Assembly (NCBI GenBank): GCA_900128395.1
Contig: LT649341.1
Span: 1-35,981 of the forward strand
DNA from: Stramenopiles sp. TOSAG23-2
Taxonomy: Eukaryota > Sar
Reading direction: 5' to 3'
Length of the DNA: 35,981 bases
Position 1 is the stretch's first letter. The number at the start of each line of letters is the position of its first letter. Shown here one piece after another: positions 26,921-35,981 of the stretch. Below the pieces are notes generated by a model. That model saw only the letters and a list, made by a program, of their open reading frames with translations, was not told the origin of the DNA and did not search any database. The position numbers were made by a program, and so were the translations under genes.

Positions 26921-28540
26921 TTACAAAATAAATTTAGACAAATCGACTTTTTCCACCATTTCTCCTAATCGTTCTTGTACTTTCGGTACATCTACTTTGA
27001 TTACACTACCATCCTCCATATCTGCAGCATCAAAACTAATTTCCTCGATTATTCGTTCCATACACGTGTGCAATCTTCTAGCACCTATATTTTCTACACT
27101 ACGATTTACCTCAGCTGCTAAACGAGCAATTTCTTTAACCGCATCATCATCGATATCCAATTCGACTCCTTCCGTTGCAATCAACGCTTTATTTTGCATG
27201 ATAATATTTGTAACTGGTTCCGTCAATATACGATATAGATCTTCCTCGTCTAATCCTTTTAATTCCACTCGGATTGGCAAACGACCTTGCAATTCTGGCA
27301 ATAGATCACTTGGCTTACATTGATGGAATGCACCGGAAGCAACAAATAAAATATGGTCCGTATTGACATTACCATGTTTAGTAGAAATTGTAGATCCTTC
27401 GATCAACGGCAATAGATCTTTTTGTACACCTTCCGCACTTGCATCTGCACCGCGATAATCACCAGAACTGCAAATTTTATCAATTTCATCAATAAATACA
27501 ATACCATTTTGCTCTACATCATCAATTGCAAATTTAGTCACATCTTCCTCATCCAACGCAACTTGTAATTTTTGATCATACATAATACTTTTAGCTTCAC
27601 TGACTTTAATTTTCTCTTTTCGCTTTTTATCACCCACACCACCATTTGCCTTGTTTAACGCCTCCATCATATTTCTCATGACGTCTTGTGGGCTGTTGTT
27701 AGGGTCGATGTTCAATTTTTGGTTGATAGTCACGGAAACAATGTGATCATCCAATTGGCCATCGTCGTATAATTTGCGCAAATTTTCTTTTGTCGCTTCA
27801 TCATTCGCAGAGGTTTTCTTACCACGCGCATTTGTATCTGGTGCATTCGAACCACCGACGCCGCTTGGTGCATTTTTAGGTGAATTTGTAATTAACGCAA
27901 TAATTTCTTCCTTCACTTCATTTGTTACACGCTCATGCAATGCATCAGTCAAACGCTTCTTTGCTAAGAATATGCCATTATCTAGCAGGTCCCGTATAAT
28001 CATATCAACATCACGACCATGGAAACCCACTTCAGTAAACTTCGTGGCTTCCACTTTTAAAAATGGTGCGTCAGCTAATAACGCTAAACGACGTGCAATT
28101 TCAGTTTTTCCGCACCCAGTTGGGCCAATCATCAAAATGTTCTTTGGTGTCACTTCGCGCCTAAGATCCTCATCCAATTGTTGTCGACGCCAACGATTTC
28201 TCAAGGCTACTGCAACAGCGCGCTTAGCATCACCTTGTCCCACAATATTTTTATCTAGCTGCTCAACGATAAGGCGTGGTTTCATCATATCAGTCAGTTC
28301 CTCTGCATCATCTTCCTCCTCTAACGATATTTCTTCCGATATAGAAGCAGGTGTTGGTGCCTTTTGTGAATGTGCATTTGTTGAAAAAAGACGAATATGA
28401 TTATTACTATTACTATATTTATTACAATGATTATTACAACTATTTTTGAATATTTTAGAAGCAGTATTACTATTTATTCTATTTTTCATCAACGCTTTTG
28501 TGGAAGAAGATGTAGCTAATTGTTTGAATACTCGGCTCAT
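26921..28540 (-). CDS. hslU: mitochondrial HslU (ClpY) ATPase of the HslUV protease
   Basis: 539 aa. Residues 1-~60 are a Ser/Asn/Arg-rich, acid-poor mitochondrial leader. The AAA+ core then starts with PRLIVEQLDKNIVGQGDAKR. Walker A is GPTGCGKTE (139-147), Walker B VFIDEID (348-354), the arginine region LPELQGRLPIRVEL, and sensor 2 GARRLH (486-491). The middle insertion (I-domain) spans ~175-340 and carries a Gly/Asn/Thr-rich stretch. The C-terminus DLSKFIL matches the HslU tail that docks into HslV. It unfolds substrates for the HslV peptidase in the mitochondrial matrix. HslV is not in this window. HslU occurs in several protist lineages but is absent from animals and fungi. Confidence 0.95.
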   Translation of the reverse strand: MSRVFKQLATSSSTKALMKNRINSNTASKIFKNSCNNHCNKYSNSNNHIRLFSTNAHSQKAPTPASISEEISLEEEDDAEELTDMMKPRLIVEQLDKNIVGQGDAKRAVAVALRNRWRRQQLDEDLRREVTPKNILMIGPTGCGKTEIARRLALLADAPFLKVEATKFTEVGFHGRDVDMIIRDLLDNGIFLAKKRLTDALHERVTNEVKEEIIALITNSPKNAPSGVGGSNAPDTNARGKKTSANDEATKENLRKLYDDGQLDDHIVSVTINQKLNIDPNNSPQDVMRNMMEALNKANGGVGDKKRKEKIKVSEAKSIMYDQKLQVALDEEDVTKFAIDDVEQNGIVFIDEIDKICSSGDYRGADASAEGVQKDLLPLIEGSTISTKHGNVNTDHILFVASGAFHQCKPSDLLPELQGRLPIRVELKGLDEEDLYRILTEPVTNIIMQNKALIATEGVELDIDDDAVKEIARLAAEVNRSVENIGARRLHTCMERIIEEISFDAADMEDGSVIKVDVPKVQERLGEMVEKVDLSKFIL

Positions 28541-29114
28541 CGTTGCTTTGATTTTTTTTAAGTGCTCTTTGCAAAATATGCAGTTGCAACGGATTTATAC
28601 CGATCGTGTTTGGTAAGGTTAAAACGTCTATTTTATGTGTATGTTCGATTTGTTTTCTATCTTTCATACCTACTTTCTCCTTTTGTTCGGTTGTTACTTC
28701 TTCAATATATTATCTATATATTTTTAGTTGGTTTTTTTAATTGATGTTTTATTGATTCAAAAATTGATCTTCGAATGATGTTTTAATCGGAAGCCTTCGA
28801 AACAGGCACGCATTAATGCTGTGTCTATCATAGTGGTATCAAGTATAATAATTAGTATACTGGTTTGATAGGAAAATATCAAAAACAATATTTTAGGGTT
28901 TTCTTTTAAACACAATATGTGGCACATCAACTTCACCTCTTCCTTACTCTCTCTCTTTTATAAATATTTTTTACATTACCTACACTTGCCAGCTTGCATT
29001 TCGATTTTAAAAAAAAACAAAACGAAAAGCAAGACATAGAGATATCCACACCATATATTATATTTTGTCATAATTTAATTATACAGGTACTATATATACT
29101 AATATATCGATTTA
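28541..29114. other. intergenic spacer
   Basis: Promoter side of HslU and 3' side of the mutase gene. It holds a reversed, diverged relative of the dispersed repeat (about 28835-28880) and (CT)n near 28950-28960. No gene seen. Confidence 0.5.
28835..28880 (-). repeat. possible third copy of the dispersed repeat, diverged
   Basis: Read on the minus strand it has tttcctatcaa, agtatactaat and tatactt in the same order as copies A and B, but with gaps and substitutions between them. Tentative. Confidence 0.4.
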
Positions 29115-31445
29115 TTACATGCTCATATTTTTTGATATAGCCTCTACAGTTTCCTTTGCTGCTCTTGGTATTGGTGTACCAGGGCCAAAAACTGCTGCAA
29201 CGCCATTATCATATAAAAATTGATAATCTTGTTGTGGAATTACACCACCACAAATAATAACAATATCTTCACCACCTAATTCTTTCAATGCCTCTCTTAA
29301 TTTTGGCACAAGTGTTTTATGCCCAGCTGCTTGGGAAGATACACCAATTGCATGGACATCTGCATCAATTGCTTGTTGAGCTGCTTCCATTGGTGTTTGA
29401 AATAATGGACCTACATCTACATCAAATCCTAAATCAGCAAATCCACTAGCAATTACTTTAGCACCACGATCATGACCATCTTGTCCCATTTTACATACCA
29501 ACATACGTGGTCTTCTGCCATCTTCCTCTGCAAATTGTTCAATAGTTTGTACTGCATTGTTATATTCTGCTTCATCCTCTGCAGATGTATATTGTTGTGC
29601 ATATGCACCAGTTACAACGTCACTTCTAGCAATATGTTCACCCCATTCGCTTTTTAATGCTTCAGAAATTTCACCTAAAGTACAACGTACACGAGCTGCA
29701 TTAACAGCTAAATTTAATAAATTTTGTGGATTATCACCTGCACCAGTAGTAGTACCTTCTAATGCAGCGGATGTTTTCAATGCATTTAATGCTTCCGCTA
29801 CTGCATTTTCATCACGTGAAGCTTTGATGGATTCTAAACGATTAATTTGTGACGTTCGCACGGCACTATTATCAATTTGCAATACATCGATTGGTTCCTC
29901 ATGATCAAGTTTATATTTATTGGTTCCTACAACTACATCGATACCGGCATCAACACGTGCTTGTTTCCTAGTTGCTGCTTCCTCAATTCGTAATTTTGGC
30001 ATGCCTGTTGATATAGCTTTTCCCATGCCACCAAGTTCTTCCACTTCATCGATTAAACCTAATGCCTCATCGTATAATTGATTTGTTAAACTTTCCATTA
30101 AATATGAACCACCCCATGGATCGGCAACATCGGTAATACCAGTTTCCTCTTGCAAAATTAATTGCGTATTTCTAGCAATACGCGCACTTAACTCCGTTGG
30201 CAAACCAATTGCCTCATCAAATGCATTTGTATGCAAACTTTGTGTACCACCCATCACAGCAGCCATTGCTTCCACTGCTGTGCGAACAACATTATTGTAT
30301 GGGTCTTGCTCTGTTAAGGAATAACCACTGGTTTGACAATGTGTACGTAACAACCAACTTTTTGGATTTTTCGCACCCATACGATCTTTCATTAAATGTG
30401 CCCATAATTTTCTACCAGCACGCATTTTAGCAACTTCCATGTAAAAATTCATTCCAATTGCCCAGAAAAATGATAAACGTGGAGCAACTGCATCGACATC
30501 TAATCCAGCTGCCTGCGCCGTTTTTACATATTCAATGCCATCTGCTAAGGTAAATGCTAATTCTAATTTTGCATCTGCACCTGCTTCTTGCATGTGGTAT
30601 CCAGAAATGGAAATTGAATTAAATTTCGGCATATTTGCCGCCGTATAACCCATAATATCACCAATTAAACGCAAGGATGGTTCCGGTGGATAAATAAATG
30701 TATTACGAACCATATATTCTTTCAATATATCATTCTGTATCGTTCCAGCTAATTTTTCTTGTGACACACCAGATTCCTCAGCAGCAACAATATAAAATGC
30801 AAGTACAGGTAATACTGCACCATTCATCGTCATAGATACACTCATACGATCCAATGGAATTTCATTAAATAAAATTTTCATATCTTCCACACTATCTATT
30901 GCAACTCCTGCCATGCCAACATCACCTAGAACACGTTCATGGTCGGAATCATAACCACGATGGGTTGCTAAATCAAATGCAACGCTTAAACCTTGTTGCC
31001 CAGCTGCGACATTCTTTTTATAAAATGCATTACTTTCCTCTGCTGTACTGAATCCGGCATATTGGCGAATCGTCCATGGTCTTTGTGTATACATAGATGC
31101 ATATGGTCCACGTACATATGGAAAAACACCTGGTGGTGTTGGTTCATCAACTTTATCCGCATCTGCTTTTGTATATAAAGGTTTTAAAACAATACCTTCT
31201 GGTGTTTCTGTTAATAAACTAGTTGGCCCTTTTCCTTTCGTCTCCTTATCTACAATTGGCATCCAACTCTCTGGGAACTCAGCATCCATATCCTCTGGTG
31301 GATTTGCACTTGACCATGCAAATGAACGTTTTTGTTGCATAAATAGTGTAGTTGTAGATGGTGCTAATGTTTTATGTAATGTGGATTTGGTTGAGGAAAA
31401 GAATAATTTCTTCGTCGCTGCTTTGGCTTTTGAAAATCGTAACAT
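29115..31445 (-). CDS. MUT: mitochondrial methylmalonyl-CoA mutase
   Basis: 776 aa from the ATG at 31445 (an upstream TTG is not the start). Residues 1-~45 form a Ser/Thr/Lys-rich mitochondrial leader. The substrate-binding barrel shows [54 protein letters not shown] and [14 protein letters not shown]. The C-terminal B12-binding domain has D656-G-H658-D-R-G661, with the His that ligates cobalamin cobalt, then VGPLFQTP and ICGGVIP. It is a single-chain enzyme of normal eukaryotic or bacterial MutB length that converts methylmalonyl-CoA to succinyl-CoA in propionate breakdown. Its presence implies B12 use by this organism. It is divergent from the next gene. Confidence 0.95.
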   Translation of the reverse strand: MLRFSKAKAATKKLFFSSTKSTLHKTLAPSTTTLFMQQKRSFAWSSANPPEDMDAEFPESWMPIVDKETKGKGPTSLLTETPEGIVLKPLYTKADADKVDEPTPPGVFPYVRGPYASMYTQRPWTIRQYAGFSTAEESNAFYKKNVAAGQQGLSVAFDLATHRGYDSDHERVLGDVGMAGVAIDSVEDMKILFNEIPLDRMSVSMTMNGAVLPVLAFYIVAAEESGVSQEKLAGTIQNDILKEYMVRNTFIYPPEPSLRLIGDIMGYTAANMPKFNSISISGYHMQEAGADAKLELAFTLADGIEYVKTAQAAGLDVDAVAPRLSFFWAIGMNFYMEVAKMRAGRKLWAHLMKDRMGAKNPKSWLLRTHCQTSGYSLTEQDPYNNVVRTAVEAMAAVMGGTQSLHTNAFDEAIGLPTELSARIARNTQLILQEETGITDVADPWGGSYLMESLTNQLYDEALGLIDEVEELGGMGKAISTGMPKLRIEEAATRKQARVDAGIDVVVGTNKYKLDHEEPIDVLQIDNSAVRTSQINRLESIKASRDENAVAEALNALKTSAALEGTTTGAGDNPQNLLNLAVNAARVRCTLGEISEALKSEWGEHIARSDVVTGAYAQQYTSAEDEAEYNNAVQTIEQFAEEDGRRPRMLVCKMGQDGHDRGAKVIASGFADLGFDVDVGPLFQTPMEAAQQAIDADVHAIGVSSQAAGHKTLVPKLREALKELGGEDIVIICGGVIPQQDYQFLYDNGVAAVFGPGTPIPRAAKETVEAISKNMSM

Positions 31446-32003
31446 CTTCAATATGTATTTAAAATTAGTCTATTCGTAATTCGATCCTGTAATGAATAAA
31501 TATATAAATATAATTATATATGATATCGTATGTAATGATAGATTAAATCAAAATTATTTTTCTTTTTTTTTGTTTCTTTCTAATACATACAGTACGTGAC
31601 TTGTTGCTTTGGACGATTATAATTAATGATGATTATAACTATATATGCCATCCAATCTTATAGTTAGAATATTATATTAGTAGAAAGAAACTCTCATTAT
31701 TATTTTAATTTTTTCTAAATAAGATAAGATTATTGAGTTAATTATTAAATTAAGGTATTATATACTGCAAAAAAAATTCGTTATTCCTGCTCTCCATATA
31801 TTTCGTGCTCACTGTGGTCATCATCTCCACGAAACAAATCAATGAATATAAATACAAAATATGTATTAATAACAAACATTTACACATTTCGATAAAAAAA
31901 CAAAAAAAATTTTAAAAAAGAAGAAGCTTGTACTACACACACACACATAATAAACAACGAGACCATTCATTATATATTATATACATACATATAAAAAAAA
32001 AAC
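31446..32003. other. divergent intergenic spacer
   Basis: AT-rich, between two divergent starts. It carries T/A runs and a (CA)n tract at about 31936-31947. It must hold both promoters, but I see no specific element. No gene seen. Confidence 0.55.
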
Positions 32004-33040
32004 ATGAAAAGAAAAACATTCACTTCGTTTTCATTGAAAGAGAAAACAAATGGTATATCATTAAATGATTTTTCTCCTATTCGGAAGAAGGATGAAATAA
32101 ATGATCGGCATAATACTAAATTGGAAGAAGAAATGAAAGATGCAGAGATCGAAAAATATTTAAATCACGTCACATCAACCAATGGTTACTTACTACACCA
32201 TGCCCAAAAAGGCGATTTACCAATACCATTGAAGTATTATGAACTTGCGTTTATCTTGCCATACTCTGAGGATAGATTTAATATAACAAATAAATCGCAA
32301 TTTCCATTAGACATCTCTGAGATCACCCATAATATTCTTAATACTGAAGAAGAAAAAAGTAATCATTTAGGAAATGTAGAAACGTTAAAACGTAAATTTG
32401 AATATTTAATGTTAGGTATCAGTGATCCAAAAGCTAAATTAAGTGAGCGTGAATTACAAGATGAGGAAGGAAAAATAGCAAAGAATCCATTACATGATCG
32501 TAAAAATTATAATGCAATCTTGCAAAAGATTAAAAAAAGGTTAAAAAGAAATGAAACTGAATCATTTTTTAAAAGCAAAGCATGCATGGCAGTATCGCCA
32601 TTCTATGATATGGTAGATCCAAATATTGTTCGAAGAAAGGAATTGTCATATCCAGAAATGAAACAATTATTACAGAGCAAATTAAGATTGAGACTCTTGT
32701 GCGCGTATCGTTTTTTGAAACTACTCGCCTTGTGTTTGTACGAGGATCTATGTATATATATATATATATATAATATATATATCACACACACACACTGATT
32801 TATATGTGGATATATATTTACATGTATAGTAGTCTTTAGTCTAACACATGACGTATCCCCTTCATAATAATCCTTCATAATATGGCCATTTTACTGGATT
32901 TACACACCTCATCAGTTAAAAATAGCATACTTGGTAAGGCAGGCAAAATGGAAACCCCCACTTTTCCGCTTGATGCCATATCAGCAGAAAAATCCATCCA
33001 GGAATTGTGCCAGATTTTGCGAAGAGAGGATCCTATCTAA
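32004..33040 (+). CDS. hypothetical charged helical protein, two-exon model
   Basis: Model: exon 1 32004-32751, intron 32752-32915, exon 2 32916-33040, 290 aa. Read straight through, the frame would end in poly-(TA)/(CA) sequence encoding Tyr-Ile repeats, which is unlikely to be protein. Splicing at T|GTATAT to CATCAG|TT instead joins CLYEDL to FKNSILGKAGKMETPTFPLD..., ending RREDPI. The body is charged and mostly helical (KLEEEMKDAEIEKYLNH; KLSERELQDEEGK; a basic stretch near residues 175-185) with a LPIPLKYYELAF segment. No domain recognised. The intron layout resembles the two better-supported introns. The start and body are good; the splice is a proposal. Confidence 0.55.
32752..32915 (+). 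other. proposed intron in hypothetical gene
   Basis: Donor GTATAT (32752), a (TA)n(CA)n tract, CTAAC near 32841, acceptor CACCTCATCAG ending at 32915; 164 bases, phase 1. The branch-like motif is 70-75 bases from the acceptor, further than in the other two introns. Confidence 0.45.
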
Positions 33041-33235
33041 TTTTGCTAGCCTTTTAGTACGAGATTGCCAGATTTTGCCAACACAAAACTACTATTATAT
33101 TTTGGTCGTCGTCAAAATAAAAATAAGAATATATATAATATTATTACTACAGATATATCTTCTTTCACATACTGTAATAAACGACATCTACATGAATACG
33201 ACAAAACAATATTCCCATGACATATAGTATTTAAT

Positions 33236-35704
33236 ATGTCATCCTCCTCCACATCTGATGCTTCATCGTCAGAAGATGAATGGGAAGAGGCTGAAATTGC
33301 AGTAAACCAAAAAATAACAAATGACGATAATACAAATAATGAACTTCAGCCATCACCTGATTCGGTAGTAGTTGGCACGGATGTAATCGAAACTATGAAA
33401 AGAAAACGTGATGAAAGAGACGAGAAGAGAAAAAAGAAAAAGAAAAAACGATACATAATTCCGGGTAGTCATGAAGATCAAGCTACATTGCACCAAGTTC
33501 AATTGCTATTTAATTTAGGTCGTTTAAGAAGAGAAAATAATGTATGCAACAATAATGGATTACAGCGAGGTTGCTTGTCATATTTACCTGCTGATTTTCT
33601 TAATGATTTATTTGAATTGAAAAATTATCGTAACAATAGTAGTAATAATGAAAATAATAATAATATCAAGGCACAACGCGATATCTCCGTGAATCAATTG
33701 CACAAGATCGTAACTAAATATAATAAAATAATGACATATCAAAATTTACCACACCCACCAGGTGCCCCTAGCATATCTATGGATCGATTGATGTTAGTTT
33801 GTCGAAATAAAAAAGGAACTTCCTATGAATTGCATCTTTTATTATGTAGTATTTTAAGAGCCTTCAATATTTCAACAAGAATTGTCGGTGTAATTAATCC
33901 TATATCATGGAGAAACAACAATAGATCTGGACGGAAAAAAACAAACAAAAAAAGCAAAAATAAGAAACGAAGAAAAAATAATGATGGTGCTAGTAGCAAT
34001 GGAGGCGGTAGTAGCAGTCATAATAATCATAGCAATAGCAATAGTAGTAGTAGTAGTAGTAGTAGTAAAAAAATAAAAATGTCCAATGCAGTATCATCCA
34101 ACATAACAAGAGAATTGCTTTTAACAACAACATCATCTAGTAAAGCATATGTCCCATCGACATGGCTGGAAGTATATGCTATTGCAAATGGCGATGCTAC
34201 TCAACCACATTTGCAAGCGGAAATGAATAGAAAGTCTGATACTAAAAAGAAAACTAATAGCAGTGCCAGGAAGAAAAAGAATAACAGCAGCAAGAAATTA
34301 GATAATCCTATAAACGAGGAGGAGGATGATCTATCTGTACAGCATATTAAAAAACGATGGGTACATCTTGATTGTATACGGAATGTAATAGATCAGCCAT
34401 CCTCCGTAGAATGGTTAAGACCAAAAAATGAAGATTTAATATATACGTTTGCAATTGATCGAAATGACAATGTTATCGATGTACTAGATCGATATTCATT
34501 TAAACCATCAGTTGCACGTAAAAAACAATTTCCTGATAATAAAAAATTTCCATACCAATTTTGGTTGAAAAGTCTATTACAACAATTGACATCTGGTTAC
34601 GATGGAAATACTAAGGAATCGAGGGAAGAGAAAAAAGAATTAAGTTTACTTGGAAATAGTGAACAAATACCAACATCTCAAAATGAATTTCGAAACCACC
34701 CCTTATATGCTCTAGAATCTCATCTTGCTAAAAACGAAGTTATTTATAATGGAACTGTTACTGGTTATTTTAAAGGTAATCCTGTCTATCGTCGTGAGAA
34801 TGTCAAACAAGTTCGCTCCGTTGAACAATGGAAAAGAATGTGTCGTGAAGTGAAAGAAGATCAATTAAACAATCCAACAAAAGTTGGATCAAAACGTATA
34901 CGAAATGTTAAAAATGATAATAATAATAATATGATGATGAATATGAATAATAGTAGTAGCGATGAAGATGCCAATGGAAATACTGGTAGTAGCAGTAGCA
35001 AAAAAAAAAGCAACATGGAAAGGATACCTTTATTTGGATTATGGCAAACAACACTTTATAAGCCACCACCAGTTATCAATGGTAAAATTCCTAGAAATAG
35101 TTATGGGAATTGGGAGTTATGGACACGTGGTCATACACCGGCCGGATCTGTACATTTAGCACATGATAAAATTGAAATAACATGCAAAGCATTAGGGGTT
35201 GAATATGTAGCAGTTGTAAATGGCTTTGAACGGAAACAAGGTCGTACAATACCTGTTAAAAATGGCGTGTTGGTATTGAAAGAAATGGAAGGTACTATCA
35301 TTGAAGCACATGAAGCAATGGAAATAGAACGTGAGAAAAAAAGAGCTTTAAAACGAAAGAAAAGAGCAATACGGAACTGGCGACGGTTGATGTCATGTTA
35401 TAAAACTAAAATGTATGTCGACGAAATGTATAATTATAGTAGTAGCGATGAGGATACTACGAACAACAACAATCAAAATGCAATTGTCCAAACGAAAAAG
35501 AACGGAAGTGGTAGTAATAGTGGTAAAAAAAGCAGCAGCAGCACAAATGGAACGTCTGGAAAGTCAACATCTTTGTCAAAAAATAATACAGAAGTGATAC
35601 GTAATCATGCGCATCGATTTGATATCAAGGTTAGGTTGGACAATGGTTGTGATCAAGAGAAGTGTTCTATTTGTGGGTTTGTTAGAGTGGTTGAAGAGAT
35701 GTAA
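33236..35704 (+). CDS. XPC: XPC/Rad4 DNA-damage recognition protein
   Basis: 822 aa. After an acidic start and a KRKRD-rich nuclear-signal-like stretch, residues ~181-430 form the transglutaminase-like domain of Rad4: SMDRLMLVCRNKKGTSYE, LLLCSILRAFNISTRIVGV, STWLEVYA, RWVHLDCI and VIDVLDRYS. It is split by Lys/Ser/Asn inserts (~225-285, ~325-365). The beta-hairpin domains follow: NHPLYALESHLAKNEVIY with GYFKGNPVYRRENVK (BHD1, ~487), FGLWQTTLYKPPPVINGKIP with NSYGNWE (BHD2, ~600), and HLAHDKIEITCKALGVEYV with AVVNGFE (BHD3). It detects bulky and UV-type DNA lesions for global-genome nucleotide excision repair in the nucleus. An extra C-terminal segment, HAH at ~791 and CSIC at ~810, looks like a small zinc site and is not part of the Rad4 fold I know. 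Confidence 0.9.
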   Translation: MSSSSTSDASSSEDEWEEAEIAVNQKITNDDNTNNELQPSPDSVVVGTDVIETMKRKRDERDEKRKKKKKKRYIIPGSHEDQATLHQVQLLFNLGRLRRENNVCNNNGLQRGCLSYLPADFLNDLFELKNYRNNSSNNENNNNIKAQRDISVNQLHKIVTKYNKIMTYQNLPHPPGAPSISMDRLMLVCRNKKGTSYELHLLLCSILRAFNISTRIVGVINPISWRNNNRSGRKKTNKKSKNKKRRKNNDGASSNGGGSSSHNNHSNSNSSSSSSSSKKIKMSNAVSSNITRELLLTTTSSSKAYVPSTWLEVYAIANGDATQPHLQAEMNRKSDTKKKTNSSARKKKNNSSKKLDNPINEEEDDLSVQHIKKRWVHLDCIRNVIDQPSSVEWLRPKNEDLIYTFAIDRNDNVIDVLDRYSFKPSVARKKQFPDNKKFPYQFWLKSLLQQLTSGYDGNTKESREEKKELSLLGNSEQIPTSQNEFRNHPLYALESHLAKNEVIYNGTVTGYFKGNPVYRRENVKQVRSVEQWKRMCREVKEDQLNNPTKVGSKRIRNVKNDNNNNMMMNMNNSSSDEDANGNTGSSSSKKKSNMERIPLFGLWQTTLYKPPPVINGKIPRNSYGNWELWTRGHTPAGSVHLAHDKIEITCKALGVEYVAVVNGFERKQGRTIPVKNGVLVLKEMEGTIIEAHEAMEIEREKKRALKRKKRAIRNWRRLMSCYKTKMYVDEMYNYSSSDEDTTNNNNQNAIVQTKKNGSGSNSGKKSSSSTNGTSGKSTSLSKNNTEVIRNHAHRFDIKVRLDNGCDQEKCSICGFVRVVEEM

Positions 35705-35981
35705 TTTTAGTTGGAACACACGACGCTCATGTAATTTGTTTTGTTGTAATATTTTTGTTCTTTCTTTTAACACTGATAACAATTGAAATGCGCATATTTT
35801 TCATCAAATTTCATTAAAATGAGCATTTCCAACCTAATTTCTTGAATTTAATTGTTATGATGATGGATTTTTCATTTCATTACATGAAAACAAAGGAAAA
35901 ACATTGAAAATACCTTTTTAAAGTTAGGCTCCACTAGTATACCATTTTTCCTATCAATTGGCAAAATAATTTTGACATTTC
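35705..35981. other. 3' spacer at window end
   Basis: AT-rich 3' flank of XPC/Rad4. Positions about 35935-35981 contain ttttcctatcaa and ttttgacattt words shared with the neighbourhood of dispersed repeat copy A (14050-14096). No gene seen. Confidence 0.5.

Noticed and set aside
32882-33040. 52-codon ATG-initiated frame as a separate small gene
   Set aside because: It shares its last 40 residues with proposed exon 2. The exon reading is preferred because an AG acceptor precedes it and the upstream gene needs an end, but a free small protein is not excluded.
32931-33227. 98-codon plus-strand frame after the 32 kb gene
   Set aside because: It overlaps proposed exon 2 in another frame and then runs into Tyr/Ile-rich AT sequence; exon 2 in the chosen frame reads better.
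1-35981. tRNA, rRNA or other RNA genes
   Set aside because: I looked for T-loop-like and rRNA-like conserved words in the spacers and saw none that fit. A covariance-model scan (tRNAscan-SE, Infernal) would be decisive.

Overview
The window looks like nuclear DNA of a single-celled eukaryote. It is AT-rich and has long open reading frames with asparagine, serine and lysine runs, simple-sequence tracts between genes, mitochondrial targeting leaders, and a few short GT-AG introns with a CTAAC branch-like motif. The gene set is typical of a heterotrophic protist: a lipase of the FAM135 family, XPC/Rad4, mitochondrial HslU, methylmalonyl-CoA mutase, a Kazal-bearing OATP transporter and a tRNA pseudouridine synthase. 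The lineage cannot be fixed from sequence alone; a stramenopile-like protist is a guess. All recognised genes end in TAA, TAG or TGA as in the standard code.

Layout. 1-48 is an inverted copy of part of the glycosyltransferase gene. 53-3007 is a 5'-truncated Rab-like protein with three repeats of a small domain. 3518-6695 is a membrane-anchored glycosyltransferase fused to an APH-like kinase fold, with one intron. 7126-10104 is a multidomain protein in which I see an ADP-ribosyltransferase-like R/STS/E pattern and a DUF6939-type domain. 10502-10720 is a 72-residue, possibly MOZART-like protein. 10912-13633 (minus) is a zinc finger, TruA-type pseudouridine synthase and 2-oxoglutarate/Fe(II) dioxygenase-like fusion with one intron. 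13634-15580 is a mosaic of gene fragments, hairpins and a MITE-like element. 15581-16577 is an interrupted hypothetical gene. 17095-19935 is FAM135. 20501-23686 (minus) holds a secreted thioredoxin-fold protein, a DHH exopolyphosphatase/prune-like enzyme and a basic low-complexity protein. 24549-26408 is OATP, 26921-28540 (minus) HslU and 29115-31445 (minus) methylmalonyl-CoA mutase. 32004-33040 is a two-exon hypothetical gene and 33236-35704 is XPC/Rad4.

The genes do not form an operon or an obvious pathway; this is ordinary eukaryotic gene order with both strands used. The novelty is in domain architecture: three neighbouring genes between 3.5 and 13.6 kb are unusual enzyme fusions. The strongest candidate for something undescribed is the 992-residue protein, which may join an ADP-ribosylating module to a domain resembling ADP-ribose-handling NADAR folds. 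The inverted 48-bp copy at the window edge and the head-to-head gene fragments near 14560 warn that parts of the assembly may be chimeric.
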